Of a DNA stretch of 64,000 nt, positions 1-11,819 are shown one piece after another. Each line of letters begins with the position of its first letter. Position 1 is the first letter of the stretch. The position numbers and the translations under genes were made by a program. This DNA is from Schistosoma mansoni (lineage: Eukaryota > Platyhelminthes > Trematoda > Strigeidida > Schistosomatidae), in contig NC_031496.1 of NCBI RefSeq assembly GCF_000237925.1, positions 12,250,564-12,314,563 on the forward strand. The letters are read 5' to 3'. The notes beneath the pieces were generated by a model that was not told the DNA's origin, did not search any database, and worked only from the letters and a program-made list of their open reading frames with translations.

Positions 1-1689
1 ATTTTTAGCATACATGTAAAAATACCTTAAGAGCCCAAACAATACTCACTTTCTCGTGTTCGCTAGGGCTTCAAATGTCAGAGTTTATGGAAGTCTAGGA
101 ACTGACCAGGAAGTAGCTATCTCAAACATTCTGTCAATAGAACTTGTTTGTAAACAGTAAAATATTTATTGATTTGTATTGGTTGTTTGAATTATTTCAT
201 CGAAGACAACCTCAATGTCCCCGTTAATTCAGAAGCTTTTTAAGTAGAGGTGTGTGGCTGGCAATAAAATTCAGGACACACGTCCACTCCGGGACTAAAA
301 CCCAGCACCTGTCACTGCAAACACCATCGTGTTGTCCACTGATCTACTGAGTTCAGATAGCCACTGGCCTGTGCAATGAGAATTTTAATTCATTCGTTTT
401 GGTTGTTAAATATTTGTGACCATTACAATAATAAAATATAACTACCAGAACTCATTTTTATTTATCTGAATGATTGTCAAGTTTCAATTCATTAATTTTT
501 GTCTAATGGAGTAAGACACTTTTATATCAAGAACAATTGAAATCTACGAGATTTTAAAAGTTTTGAATACTCTTATCCAAGAATCGGAAAGTATTTTTTA
601 TCATTAAATTTTACACTTAAACATTAAAGACAAATATCGAAATGACTTAGGTTATATATTCTCTATTCAATCAAAAGAAAAGTACTCAACTTACTTTATT
701 TCTATCTAATCATACTTATATGATATTTATACATTTTGTTGCATGTAATTCCGATACTAAACAGCTAGACAATCATTCATATTAGATGTCACTATAAAGC
801 TGTTCAGCAATCGTATGAAGCTCCTCAACAGTGCACAGGCACAACAGTTGTAGGGTCTGAACTTAGGTTATTCATGCTTTGCAGAAAATGCTTAATCCTC
901 ATAGCACTGAGCTACCATTTACTGGTTGTCAGCTCACACCATTAGCTCATTGATGCGTTCGTCATGTGATAGACTGGTTACATGAGTTCCTACATTACTA
1001 AATGTCTAATAAAGATAATAGAAGATAGAAGGGTGGTCATAAATTCCTTCTACTTCCTAGAACATAATTCACTTGATCACAAAAGTATAATACAAGCAAA
1101 TAACATATCTTACATAGACGAAGTTGGATTAAAAAAAAATGTAGTGTTAACTCATTGAAATTTAAGAACAATATAAGATACAAGTCATGAGGTAACTAGA
1201 ACTATATAACTGCATAAACTAACTCATTGTCACATGCTCATTAAAAAAAACAAAACAGTTAATTTACCCAAAAACAATTAACCATGTTTATATTGCCCTA
1301 CTTTATTACCATTTCTTAACAATGATTATTGACAGAAAAATTTAACTAATATTTACTCAGAAATTAATATTTTCGTAAGCAGGTGACTGAATAGTGATTT
1401 CACTTTTCAAAGATAATACTGTTGATTTATTCCATAGAAGAATGTGCATTACAATCATTTCAATGAAAAAAATTAATTTGATGTAGAATGTAATATCTAT
1501 GGAGTTTAATTGTTGTTTTCTGGAATCTATTACCATAATAAAATTCGTTTGATATAATTCAAGTTAATTAATTATTTCAATAATCGGTATGCTATTTTTA
1601 ACTAAAAAAAATTGTTTGTTATTTGATAAATATATCATTAAATGAAACTGGTTGATTAGTGAAAATCAATAGAAGGCGATTTCATCTTA
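1..1689. other. No gene recognised
   Basis: AT-rich sequence. A tRNA-promoter SINE remnant is listed at 780-985, and another tRNA-like trace (GGGACTAAAACCCAGCACC) lies near 291-309. Nothing else was identified. Confidence 0.5.
780..985 (-). repeat. Old tRNA-promoter SINE remnant
   Basis: On the minus strand TGGTAGCTCAGTGCTATGAG (A-box-like) and GTTCAGACCC (B-box-like) precede CACTGTTGAGGAG, in the order of the Sm-alpha-type elements, but the rest of the hammerhead cannot be recognised. Confidence 0.4.
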
Positions 1690-2209
1690 TTTATTATTAT
1701 TTGAACACATAAATATTAGTACAAAGGGGCGTCAGATACATATGCGCCAGACAAATCTCATTCGATTTGTGTGAGGGTTGTGATACTGCCCAGATGCCCA
1801 AACTGAAGCAGGTGGTTCGCTTAGGGGGACACACCTGGAACCTTTGACCTAAAGGACTGATCCACAAGGCAGTGGAGCAACGTTAGGTGATGTAGTCTTA
1901 TGGTGGCCAGCGACCAACCATTGATTCATACGCCATTTGTTCCCTCAGGATACTGGAGCCCATGTGCACCATTGGTTTGGAATTAGGTTTTTCCAGTTCC
2001 CCTAGGTGGACTTTCCGTGTCCACCAACCCGGTTGGAGCGCCGGACATTCGCTTTTCGTCCTCTCAATTTCGTAAACAACACCCCCGCAACGAGAAGGTA
2101 GTGATTAGGACTTCGCTGGCAGAGGCTATATACGCATGGCCATATGAGAGCACTTTTAGGGGAAAGAGGACTGTCCCCACTCTCGGCCGCACCAGTGCAT
2201 TTGGGGGAG
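1690..2209 (-). mobile_element. tRNA-Leu SINE copy
   Basis: About 520 bp. The tail (TTATTTATTATT on the plus strand) is on the left; the head end (TGCATTTGGGGGAG) is on the right and lacks the tRNA part. It contains the full body absent from the 29326 copy. Confidence 0.8.
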
Positions 2210-2642
2210 TTACTCATTAACACTACCTCTGTTTGTTAATAATTGTCATTTGGTCAATATTTACTTCAATGTATAATGAATAATACTCAATTACAACGCG
2301 AAGAAAAAACACTATGACTGTCGATTGAAACAGTAGTCTAGGTATGTTTCAAGATTTCAGGTCAGTATCATCTAATCTAACATCATCTTATAAAATAATT
2401 ATTCAATCACTGCGTGAAACCGTGTCATATTTTGATCTGACTACTTAAAGGCTTTCTACATTCCTATTCCATGATGAATCAAAGAACTATTTTGCGGTAA
2501 CACCTCAGACAGACATAAATCATCGAGACAGAGCCTAGCACCTACGTCTATCGGTCTACGTTACATCACACTAACATTATGAGCCCAAACTAATAAGATG
2601 AATTGCGAAAAAGGTAGAAATGATGTAGTAGAAACGATTATT

Positions 2643-2661
2643 TATATATATATATATATAT
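2643..2661. repeat. Short (TA)n tract
   Basis: About nine TA units in an otherwise unassigned stretch. Confidence 0.85.
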
Positions 2662-2894
2662 TACGTTTGTGATCCCAAAAAACCCAGTAAATACATACAA
2701 TCGCAGAGATAGATAATACGATCAAGGACAATGTGGATGCACGCAAATAATTGAACGATGATATATGTAATGAAACCTTAAAAAAGGTTTATCAGCGTTT
2801 TCTGTAACTTCTGTTAAGAACAATGTAGTGATTCAGATGCACCAGAACAAAATGGTTCGTGAGTCTCATCGATTTCATATTTATATTGCTTTAA

Positions 2895-3806
2895 TGCATA
2901 CAACTCCACGACTGGCCTGAGTCAACACCTAAACTAAGGATAGGGAGTGAAGTAGTCGAACGCGTCGACAACTTCACTTATCTTGGAAGTCTGATCAGCC
3001 CTAATGGGTTGGTGTCTGACGAAATCTCAGAAGTCTGGTTTGGCTTTTGTCAACTTACTACACCTATGGCGAAGACGAGATATCCGTCTATCAATTAAGG
3101 GACGAGTATACTGTGCAGCAGTTCGTTCTGTTCTACTTTACGGCTGCGAAACGTGGCCATTAAGAGTAGAATATACTCGCAATTTACTAGTATTTGACCA
3201 CAGATGCCTTAGAAATATTGCTCGCATCTGCTGGGATAACCGGGTAAGTAATAGTGAGGTTAGACATAGTATTAGGAAATGATGGTAAATCAGTTGATGA
3301 GGTCATGAATCTTCATCGACTGAGATGGTTGGGCCACGTGTTACGTATGCCTGAACACCGATTACAACGACGCGCAATGCTGACTAGTGTAGGGGATGGT
3401 TGGAAAAGAGTGGGGGGGGCCAAACCAAAACGTGGCATCAGTCCATAAAGTCACTAACTTTTAGTCTGAGCCATGTTGGCAGATGCAGACTACTTGGTTG
3501 GGGTCCGCGTGACTATCGTAATCAATGGTTGGAGATTCTATGTGACATGGCTCAAAATCGATCACAATGGCGTAGGTGTATACACTCTTTGTCTTCCCTT
3601 AAATCTTGAGATTAAAATTGCTTCATAACTTTCTTCCTTCCTATACTATATCCTTATATACAACCTATCTTTTATATACTACCACCACTTAATTAACTAT
3701 ATCTATGAATCCGGTGTTCATCTTGTTGTACTAACGAGGTGTGGCAACTTGAACCGATGCATATATGTGCCTGGTTCTACGTTGTAGCTGACTGACTGAC
3801 TGATAC
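2895..3806 (+). mobile_element. RTE LINE 3' end
   Basis: A 5'-truncated copy with the C-terminal block ([35 protein letters not shown]) broken over several frames. A 3' UTR follows, ending in a TGACTGACTGACTGA tail at 3791-3805, the short tandem tail typical of RTE. Confidence 0.82.
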
Positions 3807-3809
3807 AAC

Positions 3810-4808
3810 CAAAATGTTAACAACTGTAACGTAAATAACTGCTCTCGTAGAAACAGACAACTCTCTTCGTATCACATAAAAAGTAATCACCAAAATGTAA
3901 AACTATTGAAGTGTCAATCGACTTAGTGTCATTATATTTGCTTTTGAATAATAAGTCACTTAAATAAACTGTCTAATCAGCACAACAATTGTTGTTTGCA
4001 TCAATGTGTACATAGAAAGAAACCGAGTTAGTATCGTGAGTATGCACCCCAACTAACACTAACCTAACGTAATTTTCACGTTATTTCTGTAGTTCATTGC
4101 TTCTTTTCAATCAACAGTTGCATTTACTTGAAAGATAAATATAAAATTTGCACAATTACTTTATTGTCATATGATTTATTCTGATGAAATGTATAAAAAC
4201 AGAAAACTTGGAAATATGTCATCGGTTCTCTTGTAAAATTAAAATATATTGCAAATATGAATTGATGCTATAAATTTTAATATAAAGTGTAATACTGTCA
4301 ATTAGATTGAGGTCAATCTACCGACTGTCAACTCCTTATTTTAAGAAGTAGAGGTTATCTTTTTTTGAAGAAAAAAGAAAAGAAATATACACGACACACC
4401 ATAGGCGTATAAAAATTTAACAGTTATTAAGGACAAAATGTTGTATCATTCCCAATACAAAAAAGATATTTACAATAATATATATGTGAGCAAAATTAAA
4501 CCAGTTGTCGTCATCGTTATCACAACATGGCACCTGAGAAAAATAGAAAACCCAATACAAACAACTTCAGATGAGATGAAAGAACAAATAAAATGAATGA
4601 ATCTGAGGATAAAGTATAAGTCAGCAAAAAAAATTATTAAATATACAAGGTATTGAATTCAATCCAAATTGATATGTACGTAAAAGAACAAATCAAAAGA
4701 AAAACAAATGATGAAAATCATAAATTTGAAAAAAAAGAAAGGGAATGAGCAACAAAGTCAATATAAACAAATATAGAAAAAAATGTAGTGTAGTGATTGC
4801 AACTAATA
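3810..4808. other. No gene recognised; probable CERK 3' UTR at right
   Basis: AT-rich. Sequence directly left of 4809 is downstream of the CERK stop and should hold its 3' UTR. No clear AATAAA close to the stop. Confidence 0.4.
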
Positions 4809-4956
4809 TTAGTAAATTGAATAGATTTCATCCATCATAGATTGTAATATCAACCTACAGGATTCTTGTTTTTCTACAGATGTATCCAATGAACCATTTG
4901 AATCCGAGTGTTGTTCCGGACCTCGACCGAAAAATCGTATCAGTTTACGATGGACA
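4809..4956 (-). CDS. CERK: CERK exon 11 (C-terminus and stop)
   Basis: The acceptor is CTTTCTTTAG at 4957-4958. The exon encodes VHRKLIRFFGRGPEQ and a tail ending MMDEIYSIY then TAA. The first part matches the human C-terminal strand (VHCQLVRLFARG), which places this exon 6.9 kb from exon 10. No AATAAA was spotted close downstream. Confidence 0.85.
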
Positions 4957-7900
4957 CTAAAGAAAGTAATAATGAAGCCAATAATAATTAAAAGCATTTA
5001 AAAAAATATAATATACAATATTGTTATATAATTATTTATTAAGATTAGAAAGCAAATAATAATAACTATATATTTTAACGTAATAGATGTTATATAATAT
5101 GATTTCATTTAGTATCTCAATTAACGTTATCAATTAATCAGATTGTCGTATTTTCCATATGGATAGTCAACAGATTGTCATTGGTAATGTAGTATATTTT
5201 CCCCTTTGTATTCTGCAATCTGCGTTTGAAGATAGGTATCTACAATGTTAGATAATAGCCACTCAGTCATAAGCAACGTAGAACCTGTTACATTTCAGGT
5301 AAACAATGTAACTGATGTAATACTAATAACAGACAAATTTAGCTAGATGATTGGTGAGGTTGTAAACCTTCATCAACTGAGGTGGTTAGGAATTGGTATT
5401 ACGCAACCTTAGCTAGAACCTATCTCGACGAACGATGCTAGCTGGGTTAGGAGCGATTCCAAAAAAGGAACTAGGCGAGCCCAAATCAAGACGCGACATC
5501 ATCGCTCCCGCTCCATAAATTACACTATTGTTAGTCCGAAATGTATCGGTATATGCAGATTATCCAGTTGGTGCAGACATTGGATGAAATGGATCAGAAT
5601 CAGTTTGAATGACTCAGATGCAATCACTGTTTGTCTTACTCCAACTCTTGAGTAATTGTATTCCTTCATTTAATCCACAGTATTTTTTCTTCTTGAACCA
5701 TATTCTCAATATTTAGCTTTCTTCATTACTATTGATACTATTATTATTTTAACTAGTTTACTATTCAGTTATAATTTCCCATCATCAATTGACTGATACG
5801 ATGTACGACTACTTGACATGATAATGAAATAAATAAATTAGCTTAACAAGAATAGTATTTTAATCAGAAAAAATGTTTAATTAACAGCATAACCAAGATA
5901 GGTTTTATTCAGCTTGAAGAGATAGAATGTACTGTTTTCGTTGGTTCCTATCCTAATCTATATTTAAAAATTTACAAACTAACTATTCATTATTCATAAA
6001 ATGAAGCATCATTGCACTAACATAGAAAATGAAAAAAAAACAGAAAAGACATTTACATCATCTCCTTGAACATAGAATTAATCATTTTGTCTATTATATG
6101 TTCTCATTCCTGAAACTTATTCTTCACATCTCTTTGATGTGTTTTGGTTTGAATAGTTTTTTTAATGTTAAAGTTTGGTACATCTGTGCATCAAGCTAAT
6201 TTATTCGCTACTTCAACTTTAATACACTGAAAGAAACTATTTTCATTCGTTATATGTGAAGAATTATATTTGAAATAATCTCAGCGACTGAAATTTTAAT
6301 AATTCCAACGTTTCGTCCAGCAAACTTGTCTGGACTTCTTCAGGGTAATAATCAAAATTAAAATCATCAAAGAAATATATAGTGTTCAACAATCATATCA
6401 GATCAAATCTATGCTCTGCTAATCCAAACGTTGGAATTATTTAAATTTCAATCGCTGAGATTATTTTAAATATAATGTCTTCTCTATACTCGGTGCCTAA
6501 TTGGTGTCAAACTCTTCGTCTTAATCTTGACGAATATTCGTATAAATTATTTTCTTTCATTTTTTTTTCTAACCGTTAACTAGAATGAAAGTTTTTTTGT
6601 TGATAAAGACCTCAGAAGAATTGAAATTGAATATTCAAATTAATTAATTGATGTATCGATTCAATGATCAATAATTAGAAAGTTTTATTAACTGATCAAT
6701 TGGTCATTGGTCACAATGAAATAATCAATATAAGGAGAAATGAATAAAAAAAATTCAATAACTAATTAAAAATGAAAATGCGCTAAAATTGATCAAAACA
6801 AAATTAAATTTGATATTTTTCTAAAAAAAATTTTATTTGGAGATAAAGCATCTCTAACATAGTTTCGTAGACAAAAAAACAATTATCAGGAGGGGTTTTG
6901 TGGAGATTTAGTATTTATCATAGTTGAAAGCGTGAGTCAATTGAAGCTAGACCACCATGGAAAACCTGGAAACACTGGACGGCCGTTTCGTCCTATTATG
7001 GGACTCCTCAGCAGTGCGCATCCACGAACCCGCCCTCGCGAGATTCGAACCCAGGACGTACCAGTCTCGAGCCGAAGCCCTTAACCGATAGACCAGTGTT
7101 TCCAGGTTTTCCATGGTGGTCTAGATTCAATTGACTCACGCTTTCAACTATAATAAATACTAAATCTCCACAAAACCCCTTCTGTAATTAATATAATCAT
7201 ATGCTCACTAGTGACTTCGAGAAGTATATCTAGGAGCTCTAGTGAGAAGCAGTGACCAGTGGAGTTCAAAAAAACAATTAACATTTAATTTTAATTCCTT
7301 AGAATCAACTCTTCTAACTTGAATAAGGTTCTTAAAATGCTAAGGTAAGCACAAAATTATAACTGTTTTGTTACCAACGGTAACACTTTACTAAAACTAA
7401 TAACCGCAAACGCCTTTTTTTTCTAATTCAATTTTCTACATGACCTTAGCCTTATTCTATTTGGTTGTTGGTACTTTCAGTTCATGTTATATCCCACGGT
7501 GAATTACGAATGTTAACTTTTAGGTCTATTTATCGACCAATGTATTATGCCTTTTTCCTATTGTACAATTGTTACGTAACTAAACTATTCATATTCGTGT
7601 TTCTCTTATCATGAGCTTTATTTTGATCTTTGATTTATTATCATACGATTCTTGAGTTATACTCAGTTATTGATTACTTTGGTTTGTATAAAAACCCAGT
7701 ATGTTTGTAAATAATGATTCATACCACTGAGGCTGTTATTGGTGTTTTGGACTTAACTGGTTGGGCTAGGCAGATCGCAGGACCGGTTAGCACTCTAGTC
7801 TGCTCGTACGGGTTTCGTGTCTCTGTTCCAATCGATAATTCGCTGCTCCCTGTTTGGCGGGTCTTATCGCGTCACACATCAACTAGTCATCCAACTCTTC

Positions 7901-10900
7901 CACTCTATTACAAGACATAACAGTTCACTAAATATCTGCATCCTTGAAGGTTATGTTTCTGTGAGTATATAGATGGCAGAGTTGTACCAATTCGTTGTGT
8001 ACGGCTTGTTTTACCTTGAATATCAAGTTCCCTACCATTTGTCTTTTCGGCAATATTAACCATTATGTGTTGACGTGTTGTATGATTACGAAGAGAATCA
8101 ATTGTATTAAATATTGTAGGTCCGTACTGAAGCTTAAATAACGTGATATAACATAAAGTTATGAACCATATTCCTTTTAAATTTACTGCGTCGTTTACGA
8201 GTTCGTTTTTTGCATACTATTGAAGTTATTGGGATTCATATTCACAAACCTAACTTTTGTGCACAAATTAAGTTTGTGCAACAACTCTTGGCCATTGATA
8301 TAGGAATAGATTTAAGCTAAACTTCGATTCACTCCATTCTCTTGAAAAATTTGTAATCGCTTCCAGTTTTGTGCCACCACATATTTTCAGCATTCGTTTA
8401 TTGATTAGCATCAAACCATCATAAAATTGACATTTTATTAAAATATTTTTTTGATTCTCTTATTAAATATTATGTAGTCTGGAAACTGTTTGATTTGATT
8501 TTTTTCAATTTTTACATATAATTACTTTGATTATTATGATACTCCTTGTTCTAATTAATTAGTCAATCAATTGACATTATTTACATAATCACTTGTGAAA
8601 TTATAAATATTATTGAATACGACTACCTGATTAACACTATTTTATTGATGTAGAACCATGATGAAAAACGAATCGAAAGGAGATTTCGGTGGGACTAAAA
8701 TTTTTGGACGACCTTTGAGCAACGCTAAAGTGACCTTGAGACAACTCACCTCCTGATCAGTGTCAAAAGAGGGTTATAAGTTAATATGAGAGGTTAGGAT
8801 TAGGATTGAGAGTTAGAATTTAAGGTTATGAATTACAGTAAAGGTTTTCATCACGAACTGACACCAGCTATTTAACTATATGGATGAATAAATCTCGCGC
8901 CCAAATCCTAGACTTACTATCTTTAATTCCACTGATTCGTCCACAAATTATAGTCTCGCCGAAATTCCTTGTCTCTAGTCATCATTTTACTTAACCTGTA
9001 AAATCAGTGTACACCTTGTAATACTATTGTTTTCCTTTACATAAACTATTCATTTACAAATCTGTTTTGTGTCGAAAAACAGGCAGAAAATTTACCGCCG
9101 TTATTGTAAGCTTGTCCTTATCCTAAAGGTTATGGCAGACTAACCAACCCTTCTAAGTATTCAATAAACATGCGATATCTAGAACTTTTCTGTAAAAGTT
9201 AGTGTATCAGTGTTGCATATAAGAGTGTAATTTTCACTGAGGACTTCATTTTAATCATCTAGAGCTATCTACATATGTCTATGAACACGTAACTGTAGTG
9301 GGTCCCAACTTCCCGGATGAAAAAAAAGTAAATGAAGTGAAAGTAGAGCTCGGAATGAATGCCCCAGTGAAAATTATCCTATTATATACCACTTACCCAT
9401 TAACTGAACAGAAAATTGACCGAAAATATTTGATATTGCATAGATAATAAACATCAAAAAACGGATGTGCTACATATTCACGGGCATGTATCCCATCTCC
9501 CATACTTATACTGTTCAAAGGGAAAATTGAACAGGATATTACTGAAAAACGTTAAATTAAGAACAGTCTGACGAACATTGAGTAGACCTATCTTACCATA
9601 CCTAAATTTTAACGACAGTAACAATAACAGTCTCAACTACATTATGTAGTCATCTAGTCACAAATTTCATGCAAAAAGTGTATTACCATTTGGATCGATC
9701 AAAGAAAATAATCATTATCAATATAATTTGTAAACATAGATTATGTCAAAAACGAGAAAAATAAGCTCGCCTTAATATATCTTAACAAATACAATGTATG
9801 TGATTGTGCTTACTACCCTATCGGTTGAAAAACACAATTAAATTTATTTATACAGAAAGTTTAATATTATGAGAAAACTCATATAATATTATTTTATGTT
9901 AAAACAAGTAATGAGAACAAAATAATTCGAATGAATTTAAGTTGTTCGATAAACAAAATTATCATGTGTTACTTAGTGAAAAAAAGTGTACTTTAGATAA
10001 ACGTTACTATGGTTACATATCTTCAGTATCCACCATTCATTATGTTACAGTAACATCATTTAAGTTAATCAATAGGCAATTTTTTAGAAATGCTCACGAA
10101 TTAACTGATGTTTCAAACCTATCGATATTGAAAATTAGGTCAGAAACTAAACCCCCATAGAAAGATAAAGTACAAAAATGTTTAAACACACAAACAGTTA
10201 ACCGAAACAACACTTCCTAAAAGAAATATGACAAACTAAAAGAAAAGAAATACTGCCAACAAAGACGTTTGTATTTTTAGTTAACAACTGACTCTCAACA
10301 AAGGGGAACATTAAGAAAATAAGCAAGGAATATGTCCCAACAATACATGCCAAAAATTTAACGCAAAAAGGGAGGAATTTAAAATTTAGGAGTAAATCAC
10401 CAAGAATTTTAAGGTAATCTTAACAATGATGTATATTAATCTAATAGTCATCTCTGATTAGTCCATTTGGTTGCTATACTACGTAAATATGAACAAAATC
10501 TTTAAGGTGTTCAGACATATACACATTGTTTGCCTTTCAAAAATTAGTAACTCACTATTGAGGGGTACGATTACAGTCACATTAACTATCACTATACTCT
10601 AAGTTTGAGCAAAAAATATCTATTAATGTAATATGCATGTTTGAAATTCCTTCCACAATTAACTGCTGCTACCATATCTCTGTCAACTGATGTACTGAAT
10701 TTTCATCCTTGTGACCAAAAGATGTCTTTAATGTAGAGAGTTAGGAAATGTATTGAATTTATTCACTAATCATACTTATTCCTATTCTATATTAGCGATA
10801 CCTTTCAATGTGTGACTTGAGTACATTAACTCCTGAGTGCATAAATCTGAACTTAATAAACAAGTTGCACTATATGCTTAGGATTAAACATAACAATAAG

Positions 10901-11769
10901 CATGGATCTTCAAGCTAACCTAATACTTCACCGATGTAAAACTCAGAAAAATTTATCTACTAGGCCTTCGATCATACTTACTGGATGAAAAATAGAGACT
11001 GGATTGAGTTAGGAAGAACAGATCCTAAACTTGAGAATTATTGGGAATTCAATATAGGGTGACAATTTAATAGTTTGTATGTTTCAGAAATATACTTAAA
11101 GTACTACTCATTTTATTCTATTTACGTGAAATCTAGTACAACTGAGAGTCAAAAATAAAATACGCCACACAAAACAAAATTTGTGTATGGGCTAGGATAC
11201 TGTCCGAAAGCCCGGACCGAAAAATGTGGGTCCCTCAGGGGGCCTTCAACCTAAAAGTTGTAGAACAACGTCAAGAGCTGTCTTCCTATGGTACCTAGTG
11301 ACAAAAAATAGGTCCATATACTGTCCGTTCCCCCCAGAATCCTGTAAATTATCCACACTATTGGTTTGCAATAAGAGTTTTACAACTACCCAACGTAGAC
11401 CCGCTCCAAGCACCGGACGTTCGCTTTTCTTCCTTTCACTTTCACGAAAAAAACACCACTACCGTATACAGACAATGAGTAGGAATTCACTGGTAGATGT
11501 ATAAACGCATGTCCGTATGAGAGCATTTCGAGAGGAAAAGCGTACTCTCACCGCTCTCAGCAGTACCATGGAATCTGAGGGCCACCTACAAGTCTATGAA
11601 GTTATTCAGGTTAGTAAACTCTTTCCGACGCAAAAAAAGATAGTGCCTTCTCCTTGTTTCCAACTTCTCAGTCATTTTATAACTTATTTTGAAATATTTT
11701 CAAATAAACTTAGTTTAATTAAATAGTAACTAGTGAAATAACTTTGTTCCTTAACGCTAATAATCCTTG

Positions 11770-11819
<50 letters not shown>

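Noticed and set aside
2002-2223. Short frames within the tRNA-Leu SINE copies (also at 12695, 27549, 29319, 46506, 63078)
   Set aside because: The same frames recur in each copy and encode nothing recognisable; they follow the repeat, not a gene.
4957-4997. A membrane-spanning start (MLLIIIGFIITFF) on the last CERK exon
   Set aside because: These codons lie upstream of a good acceptor (CTTTCTTTAG). The conserved CERK C-terminus starts after it, so they are intron.
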